NCBI GenBank assembly: GCA_964017045.1 | Contig: OZ024809.1 | Coordinates: 31,021,354-31,085,353 of the forward strand | Source: Omphiscola glabra | Lineage: Eukaryota > Mollusca > Gastropoda > Lymnaeidae | Reading direction: 5' to 3' | DNA: 64,000 nucleotides | Position numbers and translations under genes: made by a program | Part shown: one piece after another, positions 47,072 to 58,138 of the stretch | Layout: the number at the start of each line of letters is the position of its first letter | Numbering within the stretch: position 1 is the stretch's first letter | The notes under the pieces: generated by a model | Database searches by the model: none | Told to the model about the DNA's origin: nothing | Seen by the model: the letters and a program-made list of their open reading frames with translations, nothing else

Positions 47072-47241
47072 GGGCGACCCCGCCTCCGTTGTGGTCAGTG
47101 TGGGTTACGTCGGGGAGGAGTGGCCAGGGATGGACGACAGTGTCACGTGGGTTATCCGCAAAAACGCGCCGAGCTATTACTTTGGCCTGAAGGAGGTGTA
47201 CCTGGTGGGATCTCTGTACCTGGTGCTAGGCGAGGTCACAG
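47072..47241 (+). CDS. Gene B exon: SEA3, part c (SVVV without the Gly)
   Basis: 170 bp exon, acceptor CGCTTGTTTCCAG, donor TCACAG|GTGAGT, phase 2 in and 1 out. After completing Arg it reads GDPASVVVSVGYVGEEWPGM and on to APSYYFGLKEVYLVGSLYLV, ending LGEVT. SVVV sits where the cleavage motif belongs, but Ala replaces the Gly before Ser. The last 17 bases and the donor have been copied many times downstream. Confidence 0.92.
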
Positions 47242-47718
47242 GTGAGTGAGCTGCTAGGCGAGGGCACAGGTGAGTGAGCTGCTAGGCGAGGTCACAGGTG
47301 AGTGAGCTGCTAGGCGCTGTCATATGGGAGTGAGCTTCTAGGCGAGGTCACAGGGGAGGGAGCTGCTAGGCGATGTCACAGGGGATGGAGCTGCTAGGAA
47401 AGGTCACAGGTGAGTGAGCTGCTAGGTGAGGTCACAGGTGAGTGAGCTGCTAGGCGAGGCCACAGGTGAGTGAACTGCTAGGCGAGGGCACAGGTGAGTG
47501 AACTGCCAGGTGAGGTCACAGGTGAGTGAGCTTCTAGGCGAGGTCAAAGGTGAGTGAACTGCTAGGCAAGGGCACAGGTGAGTGAGCTGTGAGGTCACAG
47601 GTGAGTGAGCGGCTAGGCGAGGTCACAGGTGAGTGAGCTGCGAGGTCACAGGTGAGTGAACTGCTAGGCGAGGGCACAGGTGAGTGAGCTGCTAGGCGAG
47701 GTCACATGTGAGTGACCT
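47242..47718 (+). repeat. 28-bp array copying the exon end and its splice donor
   Basis: About sixteen imperfect units of GTGAGTGAGCTGCTAGGCGA followed by GGTCACAG. Most repeat the exon's own 3' end (GCTAGGCGAGGTCACAG) and its donor GTGAGT, so the gene's true 5' splice site is followed by many near-identical decoys. A few units are shortened (e.g. near 47590 and 47640). Confidence 0.93.
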
Positions 47719-48926
47719 GCAAGTTTTCTTTAACTAGGATCTGTACCTTATTGGATTCTTGAACACTTTGTGGCAGGATAGTATAGAGCGCCATTAAGAC
47801 TAGGAACCCTCCATGTGGCCACAGAAACTATGTTGCTATCTCCTAGTCTCGAAAAGGCTGTAGAACTCAATAGCTGTCTCCTAGCCCATACAAAGCTGCT
47901 GAGTAGTGTCAAGTCAAGTACTCATGAGGCTGATTAAAATATTTAGAATTCTTGTATTATTTTATTTACTGTGTAAAACACAGTCCGCGGCAACGTCTAA
48001 CCAATGACCGGCCTTCACAATAGAAAGGAAGAATCTCCCGTCCACAACACGAAGATGAACTCAGCTCACCAAAATAGTAACTCACTCTTACATTAAAGTA
48101 ATGTTCTCTATTCGCTCACCAAAGGTACAATATTTTTTCCCAACACACCGCCGCGGTCATACATCATAAGTGATAGGTCCTACGTCATAGGTCATGCGTG
48201 GCTGAGTAAAATTTGTGTGATAAAAGGGGGAAATAATTAAGGGGAAAACGACACTATCACTCACTCACACAACATCACAACCGGACACAGAACTACAGAG
48301 TGTGACTGACTGTGACAGACTCATTGTTGCTGGAAATGTAGAACGAGTCAGAGAGGAAGTGTTCTGACCACTGCCTTTAAGGTTTTGAGAAGAGGTATTC
48401 CTAATGCTGGTACACATTTTAATAGATTACATATTGGAACAAGATATGTTTAGGCGGGAGGAAAAAAACAGGAACATTAAAAGGACGTTTCGACTAAACG
48501 CCTCCGTCAAGCAGACAATACAAAAACAAGAAATACATTATTTGACATTGAAAAACTCATCACATTGTGGATCTCTCATCGCGAAAATTACACAATCAGT
48601 ATCGAAGATGAAATAGAGTGCAATAATTTGGGGGGGGGGGGGAGAACACTCTCAAGTCAGGGTATGTTTCCAATGAACCTATATCCATGGATTATCTAGT
48701 TGATGTCCAGGTTGATCCAATCACCTGTCAAGATATTACAACTAACATCCCTTATCTACATCAACGCACTTACTATCACAAGATTACACCATACGTCCGT
48801 TTTCTATATCAATCACCTATCAAACATTATATACAACTTCCATTATCTATATCAATCAACTGTCAAAAATGTGTCTTTAAAATATCCCATCCTATTGTCT
48901 GTGCAACATTCAACCACTACAGATAG
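47719..48926. other. Gene B intron, unassigned
   Basis: Mostly single-copy AT-rich sequence. CATTAAAAGGACGTTTCGAC near 48475 resembles the 3' region of a retroelement but cannot be assigned. Confidence 0.4.
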
Positions 48927-49113
48927 CAGGGCCGGCCTTAGGCCACTGCAACCTATGCGGCCGCAATGGGCCCCGCACTTTCATAGGCCCCGCCCCGAAT
49001 TTATTTTCTAATACAAAATCTTAATTTTCACTAATTATCCTTATCCTCTACCCAGAATGGGCCCCGCGCAATCCGTTTCGCATAGGGCCCCGCAATTGTT
49101 AGGGTCGGCCCTG
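48927..49113. mobile_element. Non-autonomous hAT element, CAGGGCCGGCCTTA type
   Basis: Left CAGGGCCGGCC and right GGTCGGCCCTG are inverted ends. The 8 bp flanks ACAGATAG and ACGGATAG agree at 7/8. The interior has TGGGCCCCGC on both arms. Confidence 0.85.
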
Positions 49114-49196
49114 ACGGATAGGATTATGTTCCCCTTTTCCCCCACACACTTATGACATTTTTGAAAATTAAAAAAAACCACAACAACGCTTTTCAG

Positions 49197-49312
49197 CAAA
49201 TGGCCTTGAACTGCGCACAAACCTCAGGGTCATGAACTTGACCTACAGTCATGACCTTTCAGACCAAAGGACGGCGGCATTCCAGTATCACGCTCATCTG
49301 TTCTGTGAGGAC
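49197..49312 (+). CDS. Gene B exon: SEA4, part a
   Basis: 116 bp exon, acceptor CAACGCTTTTCAG, donor GAC|GTGAGT, phase 1 in and 0 out. It reads ANGLELRTNLRVMNLTYSHD then LSDQRTAAFQYHAHLFCED. N-L-T is a sequon and FCED supplies the first cysteine. Confidence 0.92.
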
Positions 49313-49320
49313 GTGAGTAC

Positions 49321-50385
49321 TCCCCTTTTTTTACACAGGCGCCCCGGTCTGTTTAGTTGAGGGGGTGAGTAATCTCCTTTTTACACAGGCGCCCCGGTCT
49401 GTTTAGTTGAAGGGGTGAGTAATCCCCTTTTTTTTTACACTGGCGCCCTGGTCTGTTTAGTTGAGGGGGCGAGTAATCTCCTTTTTACACAGGCGCCCCG
49501 GTCTGTTTAGTTGAGGGGGAGAGTAATTTCCTTTTTACACAGGCGCCCCGGTCTGTTTAGTTGAGGGGGTGAGTAATCTCCTTTTTACACAGGCGCCCCG
49601 GTCTGTTTAGTTGAGGGGGCGAGTAATCTCCTTTTTACACAGGCGCCCCGGTCTGTTTAGTTGAGGGGGCGAGTAATCTCCTTTTTACACAGGCGCCCCG
49701 GTCTGTTTAGTTGAGGGGGCGAGTAATCTCCTTTTTACACAGGCGCCCCGGTCTGTTTAGTTGAGGGGGTGAGTAATCTCCTTTTTACACAGGCGCCCCG
49801 GTCTGTTTAGTTGAGGGGGTGAGTAATCTCCTTTTTACACAGGCGCCCCGGTCTGTTTAGTTGAGGGGGTGAGTAATCTCCTTTTTACACAGGTGCCCCG
49901 GTCTGTTTAGTTGAGGGGGTGAGTAATCTCCTTTTTACACAGGCGCCCCGGTCTGTTTAGTTGAGGGGGTGAATAATCTCCTTTTTACACAGGTGCCCCG
50001 GTCTGTTTAGTTGAGGGGGTGAATAATCTCCTTTTTACACAGGCGCCCCGGTCTGTTTAGTTGAGGGGGTGAATAATCTCCTTTTTACACAGGTGCCCCG
50101 GTCTGTTTAGTTGAGGGGGTGAGTAATCTCCTTTTTACACAGGTGCCCCGGTCTGTTTAGTTGAGGGGGAGAGTAATCTCCTTTTTACACAGGCGCCCCG
50201 GTCTGTTTAGTTGAGGGGGTGAGTAATCTCCTTTTTACACAGGCGCCCCGGTCTGTTTAGTTGAGGGGGTGAGTAATCTCCTTTTTACACAGGCGCCCCG
50301 GTCTGTTTAGTTGAGGGGGTGAGTAATCTCCTTTTTACACAGGCGCCCCGGTCTGTTTAGTTGAGGGGGTGAATAATCTCACTAA
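49321..50385. repeat. 50-bp minisatellite, each unit mimicking an acceptor and a donor
   Basis: About 21 copies, exactly 50 bp apart. Each contains CTCCTTTTTACACAG (a good acceptor), then GCGCCCCGGTCTGTTTAGTT, then GGGGGTGAGTAAT (a good donor). It begins at the SEA4a donor, whose GTGAGTACTCC is the founder-like sequence. Confidence 0.95.
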
Positions 50386-50700
50386 TCTTTTAGCTGTGAA
50401 TTGCTATTTTTATCTTCTTTTCCTTTTTGTTTCACTCTGTTAATTTGAGACCCTCTCATCTTTTAGACTTCATTCCCTAAAATATTTAATTTTCGTTCAT
50501 GGAAGGTGTTTGTGGGTATATCAAAATATGTATTGATATAAGAATGCTCAAAATATTATTTATTTTAATTTACTTTTCATCATTAAATTGTGCAACATTA
50601 AATTGTGCAACATTAAATTGTGCAACGTTGCCGACAAGATCGTGATTTTTGTGTCATCCCATTGCAATCACTGACAAATGTCATGAACTGTCATTCTTTG
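50386..50700. other. Unique spacer, first copy of the duplicated block
   Basis: Non-repetitive sequence between the 50 bp and 24 bp arrays, repeated almost unchanged at about 52125-52439. Confidence 0.9.
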
Positions 50701-51927
50701 TCTAATCTTCGATGTCATTTTGTACCTAATTTTTGATCTCATTTTGTACCTAATCTTTGATGTCATTTTGTACCTAATCTTTGTGTCATTCTGTACCTAA
50801 TCTTTGATGTCATTTGTACCTAAACTTTGATGCTTTTATGTAACGTAAACTTTGATGTCATTCTGTACCTAAACTTTGATGTCATTCTGTACCTAAACTT
50901 TGATGCCATTTGTACCTAAACCGTGACGTCATTCTGTACCTAAACTTTGCTGTCATTCTGTACCTAAACTTTGATGTCATTTGTACCTAAACTTTGATGT
51001 CATTCTGTACCTAAACTTTGATGTCATTCTGTACCTAAACTTTGATGTCATTTGTACCTAAACTTTGACGTCATTCTGTACCTAAACTTTGATGTCATTC
51101 TGTACCTAAACTTTGACGTCATTCTGTACCTAAAATTTGATGCTATTATGTACCTAAAATTTTAATGCTATTTTGTACCTAATCTTTGATGCTATTATGT
51201 ACCTAAACTTTGATGCTATTATGTACCTAAACTTTGATGCTATTATGTACCTAAACTTTGATGATATTATGTACCTAAAATTTGATGCTATTATGTACCT
51301 AAACTTTGATGTCATTCTGTACCTAAACTTTGATGTCATTCTGTACCTAAACTTTGATGTCATTTGTACCTAAACGTTGATGCTATTATGTACCTAAACT
51401 TTGATGCTATTATGTACCTAAACTTTGATGCTATTATGTACCTAAACTTTGATGTAATTTTGTACCTAAACTTTGATGTTATTTTGTACCTAAACTTTGA
51501 TGTAATTTTGTTCCTAAACTTTGATGTTATTTTGTACCTAAACTTTGATGTTATTTTGTACCTAAACTTTGATGTCATTTTGTACCTAAACTTTGATGTT
51601 ATTTTGTACCTAAACTTTGATGTTATTTTGTACCTAAACTTTGATGTCATTTTGTACCTAAACTTTGATGTCATTTTGTACCTAAACTTTGATGACATTT
51701 TGTTCCTAAACTTTGATGTCATTTTGTACCTAAACTTTGATGTTATTTTGTACCTAAACTTTGATGTAATTTTGTTCCTAAACTTTGATGTTATTTTGTA
51801 CCTAAACTTTGATGTCATTTTGTACCTAAACTTTGATGTTATTTTGTACCTAAACTTTGATGTTATTTTGTACCTAAACTTTGATGTCATTTTGTACCTA
51901 AACTTTGATGTCATTTTGTACCTAAAC
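50701..51927. repeat. 24-bp minisatellite, TTTGTACCTAAACTTTGATG, first block
   Basis: About 51 copies whose central word changes along the array (GTCATTCTG, GCTATTATG, GTTATTTTG). The eight-codon unit leaves long frames open both ways (DVILYLNF, ITSKFRYK). Confidence 0.95.
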
Positions 51928-52118
51928 ACTGGCGCCCTGGTCTGTTTAGTTGAGGGGGCGAGTAATCTCCTTTTTACACAGGCGCCCCGGTCTGTTTAGT
52001 TGAGGGGGCGAGTAATCTCCTTTTTACACAGGCGCCCCGGTCTGTTTAGTTGAGGGGGTAAGTAATCTCCTTTTTACACAGGCGCCCCGGTCTGTTTAGT
52101 TGAGGGGGTGAGTAATCT
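51928..52118. repeat. Short 50-bp array starting the duplicate block
   Basis: Four units of the 49321 array. The first carries the rare TGGCGCCCTGG variant otherwise seen only at about 49441. Confidence 0.92.
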
Positions 52119-53430
52119 CACTAATCTTTTAGCTGTGAATTGCTATTTTTATCTTCTTTTCCTTTTTGTTTCACTCTGTTAATTTGAGACCCTCTCATCT
52201 TTTAGACTTCATTCCCTAAAATATTTAATTTTCGTTCATGGAAGGTGTTTGTGGGTATATCAAAATATGTATTGATATAAGAATGCTCAAAATATTATTT
52301 ATTTTAATTTACTTTTCATCATTAAATTGTGCAACATTAAATTGTGCAACATTAAATTGTGCAACGTTGCCGACAAGATCGTGATTTTTGTGTCATCCCA
52401 TTGCAATCACTGACAAATGTCATGAACTGTCATTCTTTGTCTAATCTTCGATGTCATTTTGTACCTAATTTTTTATCTCATTTTGTACCTAATCTTTGAT
52501 GTCATTTTGTACCTAATCTTTGTGTCATTCTGTACCTAATCTTTGATGTCATTTGTACCTAAACTTTGATGCTTTTATGTAACGTAAACTTTGATGTCAT
52601 TCTGTACCTAAACTTTGATGTCATTCTGTACCTAAACTTTGATGCCATTTGTACCTAAACCGTGACGTCATTCTGTACCTAAACTTTGCTGTCATTCTGT
52701 ACCTAAACTTTGATGTCATTTGTACCTAAACTTTGATGTCATTCTGTACCTAAACTTTGATGTCATTCTGTACCTAAACTTTGATGTCATTTGTACCTAA
52801 ACTTTGACGTCATTCTGTACCTAAACTTTGATGTCATTCTGTACCTAAACTTTGACGTCATTCTGTACCTAAAATTTGATGCTATTATGTACCTAAAATT
52901 TTAATGCTATTTTGTACCTAATCTTTGATGCTATTATGTACCTAAACTTTGATGCTATTATGTACCTAAACTTTGATGCTATTATGTACCTAAACTTTGA
53001 TGATATTATGTACCTAAAATTTGATGCTATTATGTACCTAAACTTTGATGTCATTCTGTACCTAAACTTTGATGTCATTTGTACCTAAACGTTGATGCTA
53101 TTATGTACCTAAACTTTGATGCTATTATGTACCTAAACTTTGATGCTATTATGTACCTAAACTTTGATGTAATTTTTTACCTAAACTTTGATGTTATTTT
53201 GTACCTAAACTTTGATGTAATTTTGTTCCTAAACTTTGATGTTATTTTGTACCTAAACTTTGATGTCATTTTGTACCTAAACTTTGATGTTATTTTGTAC
53301 ATAAACTTTGATGTTATTTTGTACCTAAACTTTGATGTCATTTTGTTCCTAAACTTTGATGTCATTTTGTACCTAAACTTTGATGTCATTTTGTACCTAA
53401 TATTTGATGCCATCCCGTTGTTAACCCTTG
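52119..53430. repeat. Tandem segmental duplicate of about 50380-51690
   Basis: Aligned by eye at a constant offset of 1739 bp with very few differences (e.g. TTTTTGATCTC versus TTTTTTATCTC). The offset later becomes 1715, showing loss of one 24 bp unit. It includes the unique spacer and the 24 bp array. It ends about 40 bp before the SEA4b exon. Confidence 0.93.
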
Positions 53431-53468
53431 ACTCCATTCTGTATCCAAACACATTTTATTTCTTTCAG

Positions 53469-53536
53469 ATGAAGGCGTTCTACCACAAGAGCTTTTTAGC
53501 GGATCGATTCTTCGAATGCGGAGTTGACAGCTTCAG
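53469..53536 (+). CDS. Gene B exon: SEA4, part b
   Basis: 68 bp exon, acceptor TTTATTTCTTTCAG, donor TTCAG|GTAAGT, phase 0 in and 2 out. It reads MKAFYHKSFLADRFFECGVD then SF. The order Y-x2-S...F-x2-C-x-V-x2-F is standard for this gene. Confidence 0.92.
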
Positions 53537-53559
53537 GTAAGTGTTGTATATCATCACCC

Positions 53560-53808
53560 TAAGTCATATATCCAGTGTTCTATATCCTCATCCAAAGTCA
53601 TATAGCCAATATTCTATATCCTAATCCAAAGTCATATATCTAGTGTTCTATATCTCATTTATCGTCATATATCTAGTGTTCTATATATATATTTATCCTC
53701 ATTCATCGTCATATATCTAGAGTTCTATTCCATCATTCACCGACATTTATCTAGTGTTCTATACGATCATTCACCGACTATATCTAGTGTCATATACCAT
53801 CATACACT

Positions 53809-53853
<45 letters not shown>

Positions 53854-54077
53854 TTAATTATGTTACAAAATATTCTAACACATTTACCGGTTTATATAAT
53901 GCAATTCTCAGTTAACGTACATCGGTTCACGCAATTCTCATTATACATATATATTGTGATGTAATCCAAATTATTTCTATACAAAGGTCTCATACATTGG
54001 AACGGTCCCAATGTTACGTCATTACTTCATAGTCATATATGATTTCTTTAATATTTTAATCATTATTTCCTGGCAAT
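53560..54077. other. Gene B intron with short TATATCTAGTGTTCTATA words and (TA)n
   Basis: Degenerate CATATATCTAGTGTTC repeats to about 53800, then a (TA)n run at 53811-53848. The rest is unassigned. Confidence 0.7.
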
Positions 54078-54590
54078 ACCATGGCCGAATCATGGCTAAA
54101 CCATGGCCGAATCATGGCTAAACCAAGGCCGAATAATGGCTATACCATGGCCGAATCATGGCTAAACCAAGGCCGAATCATGGCTAAACCATGGCCGAAT
54201 AATGGCTATACCATGGCCGAATCATGGCTAAACCAAGGCCGAATCATGGCTAAACCATGTCAAAATCAAGGCCAAATCATAGGTAAACTTTGGCCAAATT
54301 GTGGCTAAACCATTGCCAAGTCATGGCTAATTCATGGCTAGATCATTGCTGTAGCTGTCAAATTATGGCTAAATCATGGTCAATCGCCAAAACATGGCTA
54401 TTTCATGGCCAAACCATGACCAAATCATGGCTAAACCATGGCTAAACCATGACCAAATCATGGCTTAACCATGGCCAATCCATGGCTAAACTATGGCCAA
54501 TTCATTGCTAAATCATGGCTAAGCCATGCCAATTCATGACTAAATCATGGCTGAACCATGGCCAAAACATGACTAAACCAGGGCCAATAA
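54078..54590. repeat. 22-bp degenerate repeat, CATGGCTAAACCATGGCCGA
   Basis: About 23 copies. The left half is regular, with alternating CATGGCC/CATGGCT palindromic words; the right half decays. Confidence 0.9.
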
Positions 54591-55191
54591 TAACTCATGT
54601 TTAAAAGAGAAAACCCAGATATTAATGCGCCAATAAAAAACCCACTGGATCCAGACTCGTGGAGGTGGAGATTTTGTTTCATTACTTACCATGGTCATCT
54701 TTAAATGACTTGTTGTTTTAGTCCCTGTGGTATTCCTCTTGAACTTTTAAAACTAATTAAGCTTTTCTTACGCTGTGGACTAGCTACGCCCATCTGAAAA
54801 TAAGCTCCATTTTGTTTGTTTATAAAAAGGTGTTGGGGACAACTTGGAATCACAATTGAGTGCAACGCCCTATCCATTACATTTCTCGTGGTGTTTTTCA
54901 CACCCCCAGCATCTAATATTCCTGGCAGTGGCTCCGCCCTAAGCTGGCCGAGTTGTAAGAAAAAAACCAGAGCAAGCATCTAAAAATGTGCGGACAGTTC
55001 AATAACATGTTCTCTTGCCCGAGTAGCCGGGACGAAATACCACTTTCCATGGAAAGTACACGAAGTAGCTGGGATCACAAGAAAATTTCCGTGGATGCAA
55101 TTTGCTTCTGAGGTTATTATTTTCTTTCTCAATATAATCCCTCGGAATATCGTCAAGAACAGCCAGGTCGAATCGTGCACCCTGTGACCCG
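54591..55191. other. Gene B intron, unassigned
   Basis: Single-copy sequence without recognised features. Confidence 0.5.
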
Positions 55192-55405
55192 CACAACTGT
55201 CTGCGACCCCCCACAACTGTCTGCGACCCCCACAATTGTCTGTGGGCCCCCACAACTGTCTGCGACCCCCCACAACTATCTGCGACCCCCCACAACTGTC
55301 TGCGACCCCCCCACAACTGTCTGCGACCCCAACAACTATCTGCGACCCCCACAACTGTCTGCGACCCCCACAACTGTCTGCGACCCCAACAACTGTCTGC
55401 GACAC
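55192..55405. repeat. 20-bp minisatellite, ACAACTGTCTGCGACCCCCC
   Basis: About eleven copies with one-base differences in the C-run. Confidence 0.94.
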
Positions 55406-55684
55406 ACCGTCATTTTTACGATAACCATTATCTTGCCCTGTCATTGTTTTGTTGCAAGAAATGTATCTGGAAATGGAAAATTGAAATCATGAATTCCACC
55501 CCCCCCCCCCAACACACACATCAAACGTATCGGAAATATCAGGGGGTACTGTAAGAACGGGTTAATTTCTTTAGTATTTTCATTTAAGACAGAACATATA
55601 GAGTAGAAGAAGACATTATTTAATTTTTTAAAATGTATTGCACTTCGAAACATCCTAAATAAATTATATATCATATCACTGGTT

Positions 55685-55950
55685 CTCAATTTATGGGCCA
55701 CGACCCCAAATCTGGTGCCCCCTTGATGGTGTTCTTTTTGTGTTTGCAGACTGAAACTAATAAAATAATAATTTTAAAGAAAGTTACATTTTGAATGTGT
55801 TTTAAATATTTTGAAAAAAAAATCATAATACTTGATCTATTTTTAGTCTATCTTGTCTTAAGGTGCTAATAATTTTAATATTTAGGGTGTTGTGGATATC
55901 TTTGCTTCTATAGAATGGGGTCGCCGCTCAAAAGAAAGATTGAGAACCAA
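55685..55950. mobile_element. Probable hAT remnant, GGTTCTCAATTT type
   Basis: CACTGGTTCTCAATTTATGG at the left and AAGATTGAGAACCAATGG at the right form imperfect inverted ends, with GACCCC/GGGGTC following inward. No target duplication is convincing. It ends about 30 bp before an exon. Confidence 0.55.
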
Positions 55951-55980
55951 TGGATTATACTAAAATTTATTTTCCCCCAG

Positions 55981-56267
55981 TGACAATCCAGTAAAGATCC
56001 ACTTCTACACCGTCTTCCATGGCACATCGCTCGACGGCCTGGTCGACTCCACCGTACCCGTCATTCGAAGGTTCGCCCAGCCCGTCTACTATCTCACGTA
56101 CCTGACCTACCTGGTGGGGGACGTCCTGGTCCTGCCCGAGGAGGTGGCGGTCCACCCGTCCGTCTACCCGACCAACATCACCATCCTACCGACGAGCACC
56201 GCGTACACGGACGCCAGCACCACCGAGGGGGTCACCACCAGCATGACGTCCCTCATCATCGATGACT
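55981..56267 (+). CDS. Gene B exon: SEA4, part c with Ser/Thr linker
   Basis: 287 bp exon, acceptor TTTATTTTCCCCCAG, donor GACT|GTACGT, phase 2 in and 1 out. After Ser it reads DNPVKIHFYTVFHGTSLDGL and on to AQPVYYLTYLTYLVGDVLVL. A Ser/Thr-rich linker follows (ILPTSTAYTDASTTEGVTTS). No Gly-Ser at the cleavage position. It is the GC-richest exon of the gene and the only one carrying both the whole c part and the linker. Confidence 0.93.
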
Positions 56268-56815
56268 GTACGTACCAGGCTGGTTCTCATGTCTTTTTAA
56301 CTAACCAGGAAATACGTAGCGCAACTTAAGAGAGAAAAAAAAACAAGAACAACTGCCAATGAAACACTTGATACAATTTATGACAGAGTCGACCAAAAGC
56401 CTTCTTCCGTTAACAACAAATAATGAAGATTAAAAATAAAATGTAACTATTTTTACTCTAGTTTACTTTCAAACACTTACATTATTTTGGGGGTGTTCTT
56501 TTCAAAGGTTTCATTTAACCAGGTGTCCTTATTTCCTTAATCTTAGAAAGTGGACGTAATCTTTTTAAATTTCGTTGCATTTGATTTATTCATTGTTAAC
56601 TAATTTACGGGTATTTACGGTAAATTTCTTGCACACCGACCGGGTCGTATCTCATTGTACATGTACTGTAACTACTTAATTATTTTGCATGAACAGTTTG
56701 GTGCCAACAGACTGAGTTAAACAAACAATTAAACAAACAAACAAACAAACAAACAAACAAACACGTGGTGTTTCTCTGACGTCGTTGTCTCATTGTTTCC
56801 CCCACAAATCGGCAG
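56268..56815. other. Gene B intron
   Basis: AT-rich, with an (ACAA)n run at 56724-56762 before the next exon. Confidence 0.6.
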
Positions 56816-56928
56816 ACGGTATCATGCTGATCCTTTACTACGAAGTGTACAACCTGACACACACAGACAGTCTCAGAGACCCCAAGTCTAAGGACTTCAG
56901 GAGACACAAGGAAGCTGTGTGTGATGAC
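56816..56928 (+). CDS. Gene B exon: SEA5, part a
   Basis: 113 bp exon, acceptor CACAAATCGGCAG, donor GAC|GTAAGT, phase 1 in and 0 out. It reads YGIMLILYYEVYNLTHTDSL, then RDPKSKDFRRHKEAVCDD. Y-N-L-T-H-T-x2-L-R-D-P-x-S-x2-F is the closest match in the window to the SEA consensus start. VCDD gives the first cysteine. Confidence 0.92.
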
Positions 56929-57514
56929 GTAAGTAGTGATAGAAAAAAATATATGCTTTATATTTTAAAAAAAATATATTTCTGAGGTTATGAGAACTAA
57001 TTAGAAATTTTTGTCATAATTCTCAGAGGAAAACGAAGATTTGTCACATAGTCCAATCATCTCATCAAAAGTCGTAGAATTTCTAAATCAGTTTTTAAAC
57101 TATCGAAAGTGTGAAGGGGGCGTCTAACTTTCATGCTCCCTAGCTTACAAACGAGGCGCCCAACTCTCATGCCGCCTACATTACCTCCACAAATTTGCCA
57201 CCCGAACAGATATCCGTACGTATTACCAGAGGCGTCACCAGTGCCCTTGCCACCCGGTGTGGGTAAACTCGTGTCGTCACCACACACCCTTTTTATTCCC
57301 CCCTCCACCATCCCGAACCAGCAACTTGTAATTCTTAAACAGATCACGGAAAAAAATAAATTATTGTCTGTAATTAAGTCCTACAGAATAAAAAAAATCA
57401 TTAGAAAAAAAATGAAGTATTTGTGGTCACATGATTGTAAAATGCGTTAACAAAAATAACCTTTTATAGAAAAAACTAGTCTCAACAGTCAAAATATCAC
57501 TTTTCTGGTCTTCA

Positions 57515-57890
57515 AAGATGCAAACCAATCAATCAATCCATCAAACCTGTCAATCAAACCTGTCAATCAATCCATCAAAAATGTCAATCAATTCATCAAG
57601 CCTGTCAATCAATTCATCAAGCCTGTCAATCAATCCACCAAACCTGTCAATCGATCCATCAAACCTGTCAATCAATCCATCAAACCTGTCAATCAATCCA
57701 TCAAAACTGTCAATCAATCCATCACACCTGTCAATCAATTCATCAAGCCTGTCAATCAATCCACCAAACCTGTCAATCGATCCATCAAACCTGTCAATCA
57801 ATCCATCAAACCTGTCAATCAATCCATCAAACATGTCAATCAATGCATCAAACCTGTCAATCAATCAATCAAACCTGTCAATCAATTCGT
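57515..57890. repeat. 21-bp minisatellite, TCAATCAATCCATCAAACCTG
   Basis: About eighteen copies (SINPSNL in the open frame), with a larger block repeated: the AATTCATCAAGCC...CCACCAAACC...CGATCCATC order occurs twice. Confidence 0.93.
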
Positions 57891-57948
57891 TAGAGTTAGC
57901 ATTATTCATCATAAAACTTTCATCTGACACAATCGCAAGACCAGAAAG

Positions 57949-58138
57949 CAGAGGCGTAGCTAGAGGGCTTGGCACCCTGGGACAAGATTCACTCTAAAAG
58001 CCCCTCCCTTTCTTTTTTTAACTCACAAACCCATTTTTTTCATCAATAAAATACTATCAAATGATATTTTGGCGCCCCTAACTAGTCTGGCACCCAGGGA
58101 CATCTGTCCCCCCTCCACCCCTCCCAGCTACGCCCCTG
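57949..58138. mobile_element. Non-autonomous hAT element, GCGTAGCTAG type
   Basis: Left CAGAGGCGTAGCTAG and right AGCTACGCCCCTG are inverted ends. The 8 bp flanks CCAGAAAG and ACAGAAAG agree at 7/8. The interior includes TTGGCACCCTGGGA and its reverse TCTGGCACCCAGGGA. Confidence 0.84.

Noticed and set aside
51364..51999. 211-codon frame of DVILYLNF repeats
   Set aside because: A 24 bp array with open frames on both strands, in the SEA4 intron.
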